Shown: piece after piece, positions 9,206 to 17,745 of the stretch
Position numbering within the stretch: the stretch's first letter is position 1
Layout: each line of letters opens with the position of its first letter
Source: an uncultured Clostridia bacterium
GTDB taxonomy: Bacteria; Bacillota; Clostridia; UBA1381
Direction: 5' to 3'
NCBI GenBank assembly: GCA_910579415.1
Contig: CAJTUY010000003.1
Span: 1-29,457, forward strand
Length of the DNA stretch: 29,457 nt
Made by a program: the position numbers and the translations under genes
Notes under the pieces: model-generated
What the model was told of the DNA's origin: nothing
Database searches by the model: none
Seen by the model: only the letters and a program-made list of their open reading frames with translations

Positions 9206-11715
9206 AGAAAATAATCAGTATAATGTTAAGCGTATTGTTTATTATTAGCAGTACAAATATAGTATTTGCTGAAAATGAACGATACTCCGAGGAGAAAATA
9301 CAGGAATCGTTAGATATTTTGAAAATATTAGATGTTATATCCGATGATTATACAAAAGATACTGCTGCAAATCAGGAAGTAACAAGAGCAGAGTTCTCAT
9401 ATTATGCGGTTAGGTTAATTAAATTGCAGGACTATAATCACAGTACATATTTTTATGATGTACCCGATAGCCATTGGGCATTTGAAAGCATAAACGCGTT
9501 AGCTTCGACGGGAGTTGTAAGCGGATACGGCGACCATCTGTTTATGCCCGACCAAAAAATAAGCAGTACGGAAGCGACAACGATATTGTTAAGACTGTTT
9601 GGATACAGCAGCGAATATTTCGGAGCAAACAGATTTAATTCACTTGCGGTAGAATTAGACTTGCTAAAAGGCTTCAAAGGTTCGTCTGTCCTGACTTTAG
9701 AGGATATGCTGATACTGCTTCGCAATGCGCTGGAATGTAACTTATGTGAAACGAAAATGGGTATAAACAAATCGTATTACATAGGTGATGAAACAGTATT
9801 ATCAAAATACTACGACAGTTATTTTGAAAAGGGAGTTTTAAGCGGAGCATCACGAATCAGTATTTACGGCGAGAGCATAAATGATAATACTGCCATAATA
9901 GACGGGGTTGAATATATTAACAATTCAGAAACCCTTATAGATTATCTTGGTGAGGACATTTCATTTATATATCGCGAAAACGAGCGTGAGGATACACGCG
10001 AAATTTTATGGTTCCAATCTCGAAATAAGAGCAATGATACTATAACCTTGGGACTCAAGGATGATAAAGAATACGATGCTTCAAATAATATTTTGAAATA
10101 TGCTTTGGAGAGTGAAAGTCGTACACGCACGGCAAGACTTGCATCAAATATAACAATTCTATATAACGGAGATGTTTATGACGACATTGATAAGGCTTTA
10201 AATGCTGAAAATTATACAGTTAAACTGCTGAAAACAAATAACAGCAATGCGTACAATTTAGCTATCGTAGAGGAATATTTTAATGTGGTAGTAAGCGGCG
10301 TAAGCGCAGAGGATGAATGTATATATAATAGCATAAACGGCGAAGAGGTTTCATTAAGCGATAATGATTATGATAAGGTAACCATAATAGACGAAAGCGG
10401 TAATCCTACAGAATTTGCGTCAATCGCGACAGACGATTGTGTAAGTGTTTACCGCTCGGCAAGCAACAGATTTATAAGAGCTGTTGTAAGCAAGCAAAAA
10501 ATTACGGGTACTATTTCATCAATGAGCAACAGCGATAACCGTAAAACTATAACCATAGACGGTCAGGAATATGAAACATATACCGATAATGTTGATTTAT
10601 TCTCAGTGAAAACAGGTGAAACTATAACGCTGTTTTTGGATATAAACGGATATATAGCTAAAATCAAAAAGTCTACGGCTTCAATTAACGCGGCATTTTT
10701 ACTCAATTCTTGGGTTGATGACGCGGGAGATACTACATGGGTAAGATTGTTTACATCAACAGGTGACATCATAGAATGCGAAGCAATAAATAAATTGCGT
10801 ATAAACGGTAACCGCGTGAACGGAGCTCAGAACGTGGTTAATCTACTGTCAAATAAGCAGTTGGTATTATATAAACTGAACAAGGATAATCAACTGACAC
10901 AGATTGATACTGTAACAGCTAACGGAAATCTGAAACAGCTTACATCATTTTCAGAGGGCGCGTTTAAATGGGGCAGCGGACGAGTAAACAATAAAACGAT
11001 TTTAAGCAGGGATACTATTGTCTTTTCTATTCCTAACGATTTGATAAATGCAAAGAAAGAAGATTTTGCTATCAAGCGTTTTTCGGATTTTGTAACAGAC
11101 CAAAATTATAATACAGCGTCCTATACTGCTTCTGACACAGACGCAGCGGCGGAAATTCTTGTGGTTAAAGGTAAAGAATGGGGTACTCCGGATTATAATT
11201 CGGCAATGATTTTGGTAGATGATGTAAATGAGGCTGTTGATGACGATGAAGAACTTGTATATCAGATTTGCGGTAACAGAGGTCAGTCACGCGTTGAAGT
11301 AATGACAGAAAGCAGAGATGTTTTGAAGAATGTCAAGGTTGAAAAAGGCGATTTAATTAACATTATCTTAAATGATAAGGGAACTGTAAAAAGTGTGGAT
11401 GTACTTTATGATGAGAATGTAACAGAACAGCTTACAGGAACAAATCTTTATGTTCAGACGCGAGTAATCACTGCTTATGTAAATGAGATGGAAGATAATA
11501 TCATGAAGATAGGATATGACTCTCCTTTAAGCTATGATGAAAAGTGGAATTGTGAAGGAGTACCTGTTTTAATCTATGATTCATCAAGAAGAAAAGACCC
11601 TATACAGGTTGGAACTACTGACGATTTAAGAAATTTGGAAGTAACCGCAGACTATTCAAAGATACTTATACAGTCATATTATGCAGAACCGGTACAAATA
11701 ATAATTTATAAATAA
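9202..11715 (+). CDS. SLH-domain protein with large beta-rich C-terminal region
   Basis: The 837-residue protein uses a GTG start that overlaps the previous stop (GTGA), with an SD-like GGGGTG about 8 bases upstream. A signal peptide (MKKIISIMLSVLFIISS…VFA) leads into two or three SLH modules. The first spans about residues 28-75. The second, about 88-135, has FYDVPDSHWAFESINAL and GVVSGYGDHLFMPD. The remaining ~600 residues are beta-rich, with repeated short segments of the kind VSGVSAEDE and ITGTISSM. I do not recognise a catalytic fold. The SLH repeats are N-terminal here, the reverse of the partner encoded upstream. The pair may be a wall-bound platform for the secreted hydrolases or the sugar importer, by position only. 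Confidence 0.75.
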   Translation: MKKIISIMLSVLFIISSTNIVFAENERYSEEKIQESLDILKILDVISDDYTKDTAANQEVTRAEFSYYAVRLIKLQDYNHSTYFYDVPDSHWAFESINALASTGVVSGYGDHLFMPDQKISSTEATTILLRLFGYSSEYFGANRFNSLAVELDLLKGFKGSSVLTLEDMLILLRNALECNLCETKMGINKSYYIGDETVLSKYYDSYFEKGVLSGASRISIYGESINDNTAIIDGVEYINNSETLIDYLGEDISFIYRENEREDTREILWFQSRNKSNDTITLGLKDDKEYDASNNILKYALESESRTRTARLASNITILYNGDVYDDIDKALNAENYTVKLLKTNNSNAYNLAIVEEYFNVVVSGVSAEDECIYNSINGEEVSLSDNDYDKVTIIDESGNPTEFASIATDDCVSVYRSASNRFIRAVVSKQKITGTISSMSNSDNRKTITIDGQEYETYTDNVDLFSVKTGETITLFLDINGYIAKIKKSTASINAAFLLNSWVDDAGDTTWVRLFTSTGDIIECEAINKLRINGNRVNGAQNVVNLLSNKQLVLYKLNKDNQLTQIDTVTANGNLKQLTSFSEGAFKWGSGRVNNKTILSRDTIVFSIPNDLINAKKEDFAIKRFSDFVTDQNYNTASYTASDTDAAAEILVVKGKEWGTPDYNSAMILVDDVNEAVDDDEELVYQICGNRGQSRVEVMTESRDVLKNVKVEKGDLINIILNDKGTVKSVDVLYDENVTEQLTGTNLYVQTRVITAYVNEMEDNIMKIGYDSPLSYDEKWNCEGVPVLIYDSSRRKDPIQVGTTDDLRNLEVTADYSKILIQSYYAEPVQIIIYK

Positions 11716-11728
11716 GGAGGATACGAAA

Positions 11729-13123
11729 ATGAAAACAAAAAAAGTAATTGCTTTAGCACTGATAGGAGTTATGTCGTGCAGTGCGCTGGCAGGATGCTCA
11801 CAGGGTAAGGTTGCTGAAAAGGACGGTAAGATTTATGTGTATGACGGCACTTGGCCCGAAGAATCGGCAGTTGACGGTGTGAAAGATATGGAAGCATTCA
11901 GAGATGATTTCCAAGCGGAAAATCCCGATATTGTCATTGTAGATGACGCTGGTAATTATATTGATTCGCAAACCTATGCGGCAAAGGCAAATGCAAAGCA
12001 ACTTCCGACATTTAATTATATGATGTTTACAGATATTAAAGCAAATGCAAAAGCAGGATATTTGCGTGATATTACCGAGATTATGAAAAAAAACGGACTT
12101 GATTCCGCACTGAATGACCAAATGCTTGATTTGGTAACATACGACGGTAAAATTTATGGTATTCCCGATAATGCTTATGCTCAGGGATTGGAGATAAATC
12201 TGAACTTATTTGAACAGGCAGGACTTATTGAGAATGGAAAACCGAAAGTTCCTGATACTTGGCAGGAATTGGCTGAAACAGCAAAGATTATAAGAGAAAA
12301 GACAGGCAAGGCAGGCTATGCGCTTCCGACCATAAACAATCAGGGCGGCTGGCATTTTATAAACATAGCGTGGTCATACGGCGTGGAATTTATGAAACAA
12401 AATGATGATGGCTCATACACGGCAACGTTTGATTCTCAGGAAATGAGAGATGCTTTGCAGTATATGTATGATTTGAAATGGAAGTATAATGCACTCCCTG
12501 ATGATATTGCTATTGACAAAGCAGGATTGGAATCATTATTTGGCTCCGATGAGGTCGCTATGATGATTGCAGACCCCCCTACTCAGTCGCTTACAACAGC
12601 ATATGATATGAATATTGACGCAATATATGCTGACCGTATGCCGGCAGGTCCAAGCGGAAGATTTGCACAGATGGGCGGCGGTATAGTTGTATTTTCACCC
12701 GAAGCAACAGACGCTCAGGTAGAAGCGTCATTAAAATGGATGAAGTTCAGAGGAAAGGAAACGCCTACAATTACAGAGGAAGAAAAAGAGCGTCAGGGCA
12801 AGTCATATGAGAATGACAGAAGCAAAAATTATATTATATTGCCTAAACAGCCTATGACAATATGGAAAACGGGTGATAGATATGAGGAGGATATAAAGCT
12901 GCGCGCACAATACACAAATGTTAAGGCTGAAAATTATGAGAATTATCTCAATATGGAGGACGTAACAATTAAGCCTGAGGAACCTGTATGTTGTCAGGAG
13001 TTGTATGCGATTTTGGATAAGCTGATTCAGGAAGTGTTTACTAATGAAAATGCAAATATAGACGAGCTTGTAAAAACAGCAAATAATGATTTTCAGGTTA
13101 ATCATTTAGATAAAATGGATTAA
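11729..13123 (+). CDS. Sugar ABC transporter substrate-binding lipoprotein
   Basis: The 464-residue protein has a lipoprotein signal peptide with a SALAGC lipobox (lipidated Cys23). The mature part has the features of family 1 extracellular solute-binding proteins for oligosaccharides: an N-terminal alpha/beta lobe, the YGIPDNAYAQGLEINLNLF hinge region, PDTWQELAETAKII, and a C-terminal helical lobe. An AAGGAGG RBS sits just upstream. Two MalF/MalG-like permeases follow directly. Ligand specificity cannot be read, but the downstream GH65 and phosphoglucomutase genes suggest a glucose-containing oligosaccharide. Confidence 0.88.
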   Translation: MKTKKVIALALIGVMSCSALAGCSQGKVAEKDGKIYVYDGTWPEESAVDGVKDMEAFRDDFQAENPDIVIVDDAGNYIDSQTYAAKANAKQLPTFNYMMFTDIKANAKAGYLRDITEIMKKNGLDSALNDQMLDLVTYDGKIYGIPDNAYAQGLEINLNLFEQAGLIENGKPKVPDTWQELAETAKIIREKTGKAGYALPTINNQGGWHFINIAWSYGVEFMKQNDDGSYTATFDSQEMRDALQYMYDLKWKYNALPDDIAIDKAGLESLFGSDEVAMMIADPPTQSLTTAYDMNIDAIYADRMPAGPSGRFAQMGGGIVVFSPEATDAQVEASLKWMKFRGKETPTITEEEKERQGKSYENDRSKNYIILPKQPMTIWKTGDRYEEDIKLRAQYTNVKAENYENYLNMEDVTIKPEEPVCCQELYAILDKLIQEVFTNENANIDELVKTANNDFQVNHLDKMD

Positions 13124-13147
13124 CGGAAATTGAAAGGAAGTGCAGGA

Positions 13148-14056
13148 ATGAAACAGAGAAAAAAATATAGCCTGCAAAAACGGCGGCCATCATTGAGCGG
13201 CAAGGATATTTCCGGCTGGATTTTAGTCATTCCTACTATACTGCTGTTTTTGTTTATAGTGTGGCGTCCCATATATATCGGAATGAAGTATTCGTTTTAT
13301 TCGCTCAAAGGCTTTACTCCTGTTGAATTTGTAGGTCTTAAAAACTTTAAAGACGTGTTGACAGATACAAATTTTATGCAGACGCTTAAAAACACGCTGT
13401 TATATGTGTTTTGGTCATTGATTGTGGGACTTCCGCTTCCATTTATATGCGCGGTGATTGTAAATGAGCTTTGGGTTGGACGGACACTTTTTAAAACACT
13501 GAGTTATCTTCCGTGTGTTATCCCCGCAATGGCGGTATATCTGATTTGGAAAATGATATATCTTGAAGGCGATGGCGGTTTATTGAATATGCTGTTGTAT
13601 TATTTGGGACAGGAACCGGCAAAGTGGCTTGCAAATAAGAATATTGTAATTTTACTTATTATTATAACTATGTCATGGAGCGGCTTTGGAAGTACAATGA
13701 TTATGTACTTGGCATCGCTCCAAGGCATAAACCGTGAGCTATATGAAGCTGCAAGAATTGATGGAGCAGGATTTTGGGGCAGAATACGCTATGTCCTGTT
13801 CCCTCATATGCGCGGCATAGTGCTTTTAATGGCTATAAGGCAAATAATATCTGTATTCCAAATTACAGAGCAACCTATGACAATGACAGGCGGCGGTCCT
13901 AACGGCGCATCTATGAGCTTGGGTTTGCAGATGTATAACTATGCGTTTAAATTTGGTCAAACAGACCGCTCGCTTGCAGTCGGAGTTATTATGTTTGTAA
14001 TTTTAATTGGATTAACAGTTGTGTATTTTAAATTAGACAAAAAATACAGTGATTAA
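13148..14056 (+). CDS. Sugar ABC transporter permease (MalF/LplB-like)
   Basis: The 302-residue protein has about six membrane segments, starting with ILVIPTILLFLFIVWRPIYIG. The permease EAA loop, YEAARIDGAGFWGRIRYVLFP, contacts the ATPase. I chose the ATG at 13148 because AAAGGAAG lies 7-10 bases upstream. An in-frame TTG at 13130 precedes that RBS and is less likely. It forms a heterodimer with the permease encoded next. No ATPase gene is present in the cluster, as is common for CUT1 importers that share one MsmX/UgpC-type ATPase. Confidence 0.88.
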   Translation: MKQRKKYSLQKRRPSLSGKDISGWILVIPTILLFLFIVWRPIYIGMKYSFYSLKGFTPVEFVGLKNFKDVLTDTNFMQTLKNTLLYVFWSLIVGLPLPFICAVIVNELWVGRTLFKTLSYLPCVIPAMAVYLIWKMIYLEGDGGLLNMLLYYLGQEPAKWLANKNIVILLIIITMSWSGFGSTMIMYLASLQGINRELYEAARIDGAGFWGRIRYVLFPHMRGIVLLMAIRQIISVFQITEQPMTMTGGGPNGASMSLGLQMYNYAFKFGQTDRSLAVGVIMFVILIGLTVVYFKLDKKYSD

Positions 14057-14070
14057 GGGAGGGAATGACA

Positions 14071-14970
14071 ATGAGAATAAAAAGTAAAAAATCTCAGAGA
14101 GAATACGGCTTATTGAATTCCTCCGATTTCAAGATGACAAAATATAAACTATTATACGGCATTATGTATGCTATAATGATTATAATAGCCCTTGTATGTC
14201 TTGTGCCTGTTATATGGGTGGCTCTTTCGGGTTTTAAAGAAACGAAAGAAATGTATGCAATACCACCGACATTCTTTCCGAAAAGTATTGATTTATCAAA
14301 AATACCTGAGATAATTTCAAAAGTTAATTTCGGAAAATATATATTTAATACGTTTAATCTTATTATAGGCTGCTTGGCTTTTGATATATTCTTAAACGGT
14401 ATAGCCGGATATGTCTTATCAAGGGTAAAGCCGAAAGGCTCAGTTGTGTTGGAAACACTTATATTTTGGTCTATGATGCTGCCGGGAATAAGTATGGTGC
14501 CGTTGTATATGAGCTTTGCAGATGTTCCAATTCTGCATGTTAATATGCTTGGAGGATATTTGCCTCTCTGGATGATGGCGGGAACTAACGCGTTTAATAT
14601 TTTTCTGTTCAGAAATTTCTTTAACGGAATTTCAATGTCATACATTGAAGCGGCAAGATTAGACGGCTGTTCTGAACTGTCAGCGTTTTTCCGAATTATA
14701 CTGCCATTAAGCAAGCCGATAGTTGCGGTTGTTGCAATATTCAGCATAATCGGCTCTTGGGGTAATTTCCTTTGGCCCTACCTTGTGCTGGATAAAGGAA
14801 ATCGCACAATTTCTGTTTTGTTGTATGAATTGACGACAGGTACAACAGTATTAAAAAACAATGAGCTTATGTTGCTCTTAATGCTCGCAGCTATTCCGCC
14901 TATTATTGTTTATATCATTTTTTCGCGGCAGATTAACGGCGGCGTTGATATGAGCGGTATAAAAGGCTAA
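14071..14970 (+). CDS. Sugar ABC transporter permease (MalG/YtcP-like)
   Basis: About 299 residues with six membrane segments; the first is YGIMYAIMIIIALVCLVPVIW. The EAA loop is IEAARLDGCSELSAFFRIILP. The C-terminus ends in DMSGIKG, and such short GxxKG tails are typical of MalG partners. The RBS AGGGAGGG (about 14056-14063) is well spaced for the ATG at 14071 and too close for the in-frame ATG at 14065, so the former is preferred. The gene lies 14 bases after its partner permease and is clearly in the same operon. Confidence 0.87.
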   Translation: MRIKSKKSQREYGLLNSSDFKMTKYKLLYGIMYAIMIIIALVCLVPVIWVALSGFKETKEMYAIPPTFFPKSIDLSKIPEIISKVNFGKYIFNTFNLIIGCLAFDIFLNGIAGYVLSRVKPKGSVVLETLIFWSMMLPGISMVPLYMSFADVPILHVNMLGGYLPLWMMAGTNAFNIFLFRNFFNGISMSYIEAARLDGCSELSAFFRIILPLSKPIVAVVAIFSIIGSWGNFLWPYLVLDKGNRTISVLLYELTTGTTVLKNNELMLLLMLAAIPPIIVYIIFSRQINGGVDMSGIKG

Positions 14971-15028
14971 TAACAGCTTAATTGAAAAATCATTTAAGCA
15001 CAATTTTGATTATACGAGGAGTAATAGA

Positions 15029-16978
15029 ATGATTGATAATAAAAATGATAAAAATAAGGCGTTTAGACCCTCGGCAGTACCGCTTGTAACAGTAGACCCG
15101 TATTTCAGTATTTGGTCTATGTGCGATAAATTGAACGATGGAGTAACGAGTCATTGGACAGGAAGAAGAAATCCTATGACCGCAGGAGTGGTTATAGATA
15201 ATAAACTGTATATACTGATGGGTGAGTTAGAAGCTGACAGCGACAGGCGAACTTACGGATATTACCCTATAATACCGCAAAAATCGCTTGAAGTCACACC
15301 TACAAGAACGATATATGTTTTTGAAAATGACATTATAAAGGTACAGCTTGTATTTACAAGTCCAATGCTGTTAGACAATCTGAAAGTAATGTCAAGACCC
15401 GTATCGTATATAGAATATGATATTGAAACGCTTGATAATGCTGAACATGACGTATCTTTTTATTTTGATATATCTGCCGAATGTTGTATAGATGACAGAG
15501 AAGCGGAGGTTGAATTTAAAAGAACTGATATATCGCTTTCGTGTGGAAACACTGCTCAGAATGTACTCCATAAAAGCGGCGACAGCGTTTGTATTGATTG
15601 GGGTTATCTACATATTGCCGATAAAAATGCAAAAGTCTTTAATGGTAAAAAGAGGTGTAGCATAAAGAATAATTACGCAGAGGAGCTTGATGAAACAAAA
15701 TGTTTAAGCGTATTTGACAGCTATCCTTGCATCGGAATAATGAAAAATGATTTTCACGGAGTTATAACACTTGCTTATGATGATATAAAATCTATTGAGT
15801 ATTTCGGTAAACAACTTGACGGATATTATAAACACTTTTATTCAGGATTTGAAGAAATGCTAAAAAGTGCAATATCAGATTATGATACAGTAAAACAAAT
15901 GTGTATAAAATTTGATAATTCTTTGATGGATGAAGCGCGAAATATAAGTGATAAGTATGAAAAGATAGTATCTCTTACATACAGGCAAGTAGTTGCCGCC
16001 CATAAACTTGTGGAGAATACTGATGGCGAGTTGTTGTTCTTCTCTAAAGAATGCCATAGTAACGGATGTATAGGAACGCTTGATATAACATATCCGTCTG
16101 CACCGCTGTTTCTTAAATATAATCCTGAGCTTGTAAACGCCATGCTGCGTCCTATCCTGTTTTTTGCACAGACGGATAAATGGCAGTATGAGTTTGCGCC
16201 GCACGATATAGGTCAATATCCTCTTGCAAACGGACAGGTGTACGGTTATGAGAAAACAAACCCTGACGATATATTAGCAATGCAAATGCCAGTTGAAGAA
16301 TGCGGAAATATGCTGATAAGTCTGTATGCCGTTATAAAATACGGCGGAAACAGAGATGTAGCGGATAAGAATAAGCAAATACTCAAACAGTGGGCAGACT
16401 ATCTTGTGAAATACGGGTATGACCCCGGTGAACAGCTTTGTACCGATGATTTTGCAAGTCATATGGCGCATAACTGCAATTTAAGCATTAAGGCAATTTT
16501 AGGTATAGCGGCTTACGGGAAAATATTTTCTGATAAAAACTATGTTGACATTGCAGAGGAGTATGCTAAGAAGTGGCAGCTTGAGTCAAAAGGAAAACAA
16601 GCGTCAAGACTTGCTTTTGATAATGAGGATTCGTGGAGTCTTAAATACAATATCATATGGGATAAATTGCTCGGTATTCATATTTTTGATGATGAAATCT
16701 TTGAAAAAGAAATTCGCTTGTATAAAGAAAAGATGAATGCTTACGGAATACCGCTTGACTGCCGTGAGGACTATACCAAGATGGATTGGCTTTTCTGGAC
16801 TACGGTTATGACTGACGATAAAGAATATACTAACAAGGTAATAGATTCGGTTTATCGCTTTATAAATGAAACCACAGACAGAGTTCCCGTAACTGATTGG
16901 TATTACAGCAGTATTCCGCGAATGGCGTCATTCCAAAACAGAACTGTTTTGGGAGGAATATTTGTAAACATTATTTAA
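15029..16978 (+). CDS. GtaA-like protein (DUF5127/DUF4965/DUF1793 family)
   Basis: The 649-residue protein has no signal peptide and should be cytoplasmic. The N-terminus (RPSAVPLVTVDPYFSIWS) and a beta-sandwich to about residue 280 match the DUF5127 region. The remainder is an (alpha/alpha)6-type helical domain. It contains HDIGQYPLANGQVYG near residue 391, MPVEECGNMLI near 422 and AHNCNLSIKAILGIAAY near 479, all typical of DUF4965/DUF1793. Family members are often named glutaminase A after a fungal enzyme. In a sugar operon, and with this barrel fold, a glycosidase-like activity is an open alternative. An RBS (CGAGGAG) lies at 15016-15021. It is the last gene before the hairpin at 16990. 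Confidence 0.75.
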   Translation: MIDNKNDKNKAFRPSAVPLVTVDPYFSIWSMCDKLNDGVTSHWTGRRNPMTAGVVIDNKLYILMGELEADSDRRTYGYYPIIPQKSLEVTPTRTIYVFENDIIKVQLVFTSPMLLDNLKVMSRPVSYIEYDIETLDNAEHDVSFYFDISAECCIDDREAEVEFKRTDISLSCGNTAQNVLHKSGDSVCIDWGYLHIADKNAKVFNGKKRCSIKNNYAEELDETKCLSVFDSYPCIGIMKNDFHGVITLAYDDIKSIEYFGKQLDGYYKHFYSGFEEMLKSAISDYDTVKQMCIKFDNSLMDEARNISDKYEKIVSLTYRQVVAAHKLVENTDGELLFFSKECHSNGCIGTLDITYPSAPLFLKYNPELVNAMLRPILFFAQTDKWQYEFAPHDIGQYPLANGQVYGYEKTNPDDILAMQMPVEECGNMLISLYAVIKYGGNRDVADKNKQILKQWADYLVKYGYDPGEQLCTDDFASHMAHNCNLSIKAILGIAAYGKIFSDKNYVDIAEEYAKKWQLESKGKQASRLAFDNEDSWSLKYNIIWDKLLGIHIFDDEIFEKEIRLYKEKMNAYGIPLDCREDYTKMDWLFWTTVMTDDKEYTNKVIDSVYRFINETTDRVPVTDWYYSSIPRMASFQNRTVLGGIFVNII

Positions 16979-16989
16979 TTGAGAGTTTT

Positions 16990-17010
16990 GGGCGGGATAA
17001 TATCCCGCCC
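16990..17010 (+). terminator. GC-rich hairpin after the transport operon
   Basis: GGGCGGGA and TCCCGCCC form an 8-bp stem around TAATA, 11 bases after the stop at 16978. The following bases are not T-rich, so it is an imperfect intrinsic terminator or an mRNA 3'-end stabiliser. It could allow some readthrough into the phosphoglucomutase gene. Confidence 0.55.
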
Positions 17011-17092
17011 GATACTCCGATAATTTCAGAAAAAATTATTTTAATAAGAGTAAAATTATTTTTTGTGAGATTATGTGCGAAGGAGAAAAAGA

Positions 17093-17743
17093 ATGATAAA
17101 AGCAGTAATATTTGACCTTGACGGAGTTTTGGTAACAACGGACGAGCTTCATTTTAAAGCATGGAAAAGGTTGGCGGAGGAACTTGATATAACAGGCTTT
17201 ACAAAGGATGATAATGCACGTCAGAGAGGTGTAAGCCGCATGGCTTCGCTGGAGGTCGTGCTTGAAAAAACGGACAGAAAATTCAGCGATGAAGAAAAGC
17301 TTACACTTGCGGAAAAGAAAAACGATATGTATGTAAAATCGCTTGAAAGCCTTGATAAATCGGCGGTGCTGGACGGAGTGTTTGACTTTATCGCATATCT
17401 GAGAAGCAGCGGAATTAAAACCGCAGTCGGCTCGGCAAGCAAGAACACGCCGCTGATTTTAGAGAAAACAGATTTGGCGGACAAATTCGACGCGGTAAGC
17501 TGCGGACTTGACACGCAAAAATCAAAGCCCGACCCGGAGGTGTTTCTGATAGCGGCGCAAAAGATAGGCATAGCGCCGTCGGAATGTGTGGTTATAGAGG
17601 ACTCCGACGCCGGAATAGAAGCCGCAAAGGCAGGCGGAATGTATGCTGTTGCAGTTGGTGAAGCGGAAAATAATAGCAAGGCTGATATTTCGGTATCCTC
17701 GCTTGGAAGCTTATATAGAACGATAGAAATGTTTGGGAGATAG
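17093..17743 (+). CDS. pgmB: Beta-phosphoglucomutase (HAD superfamily)
   Basis: The 216-residue enzyme interconverts beta-glucose-1-phosphate and glucose-6-phosphate in the cytoplasm. The HAD motif FDLDGVL gives nucleophile Asp8 and acid/base Asp10. VGSASKN is motif II, KSKPDPEVF carries the motif III Lys, and VIEDSDAGIEAA is motif IV. The length matches the family (about 220). The start follows an AAGGAGA RBS; a longer in-frame ORF from 17075 lacks one. The gene is 2 bases upstream of the GH65 phosphorylase gene, whose inverting reaction makes its substrate, so the pairing supports both calls. The 3' half looks more GC-rich than the neighbouring operon. Confidence 0.92.
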   Translation: MIKAVIFDLDGVLVTTDELHFKAWKRLAEELDITGFTKDDNARQRGVSRMASLEVVLEKTDRKFSDEEKLTLAEKKNDMYVKSLESLDKSAVLDGVFDFIAYLRSSGIKTAVGSASKNTPLILEKTDLADKFDAVSCGLDTQKSKPDPEVFLIAAQKIGIAPSECVVIEDSDAGIEAAKAGGMYAVAVGEAENNSKADISVSSLGSLYRTIEMFGR

Positions 17744-17745
17744 CT

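Noticed and set aside
14094..14747. Minus-strand ORF of 217 codons
   Set aside because: It is a mirror of the MalG-like permease gene, which has full family motifs and an RBS.
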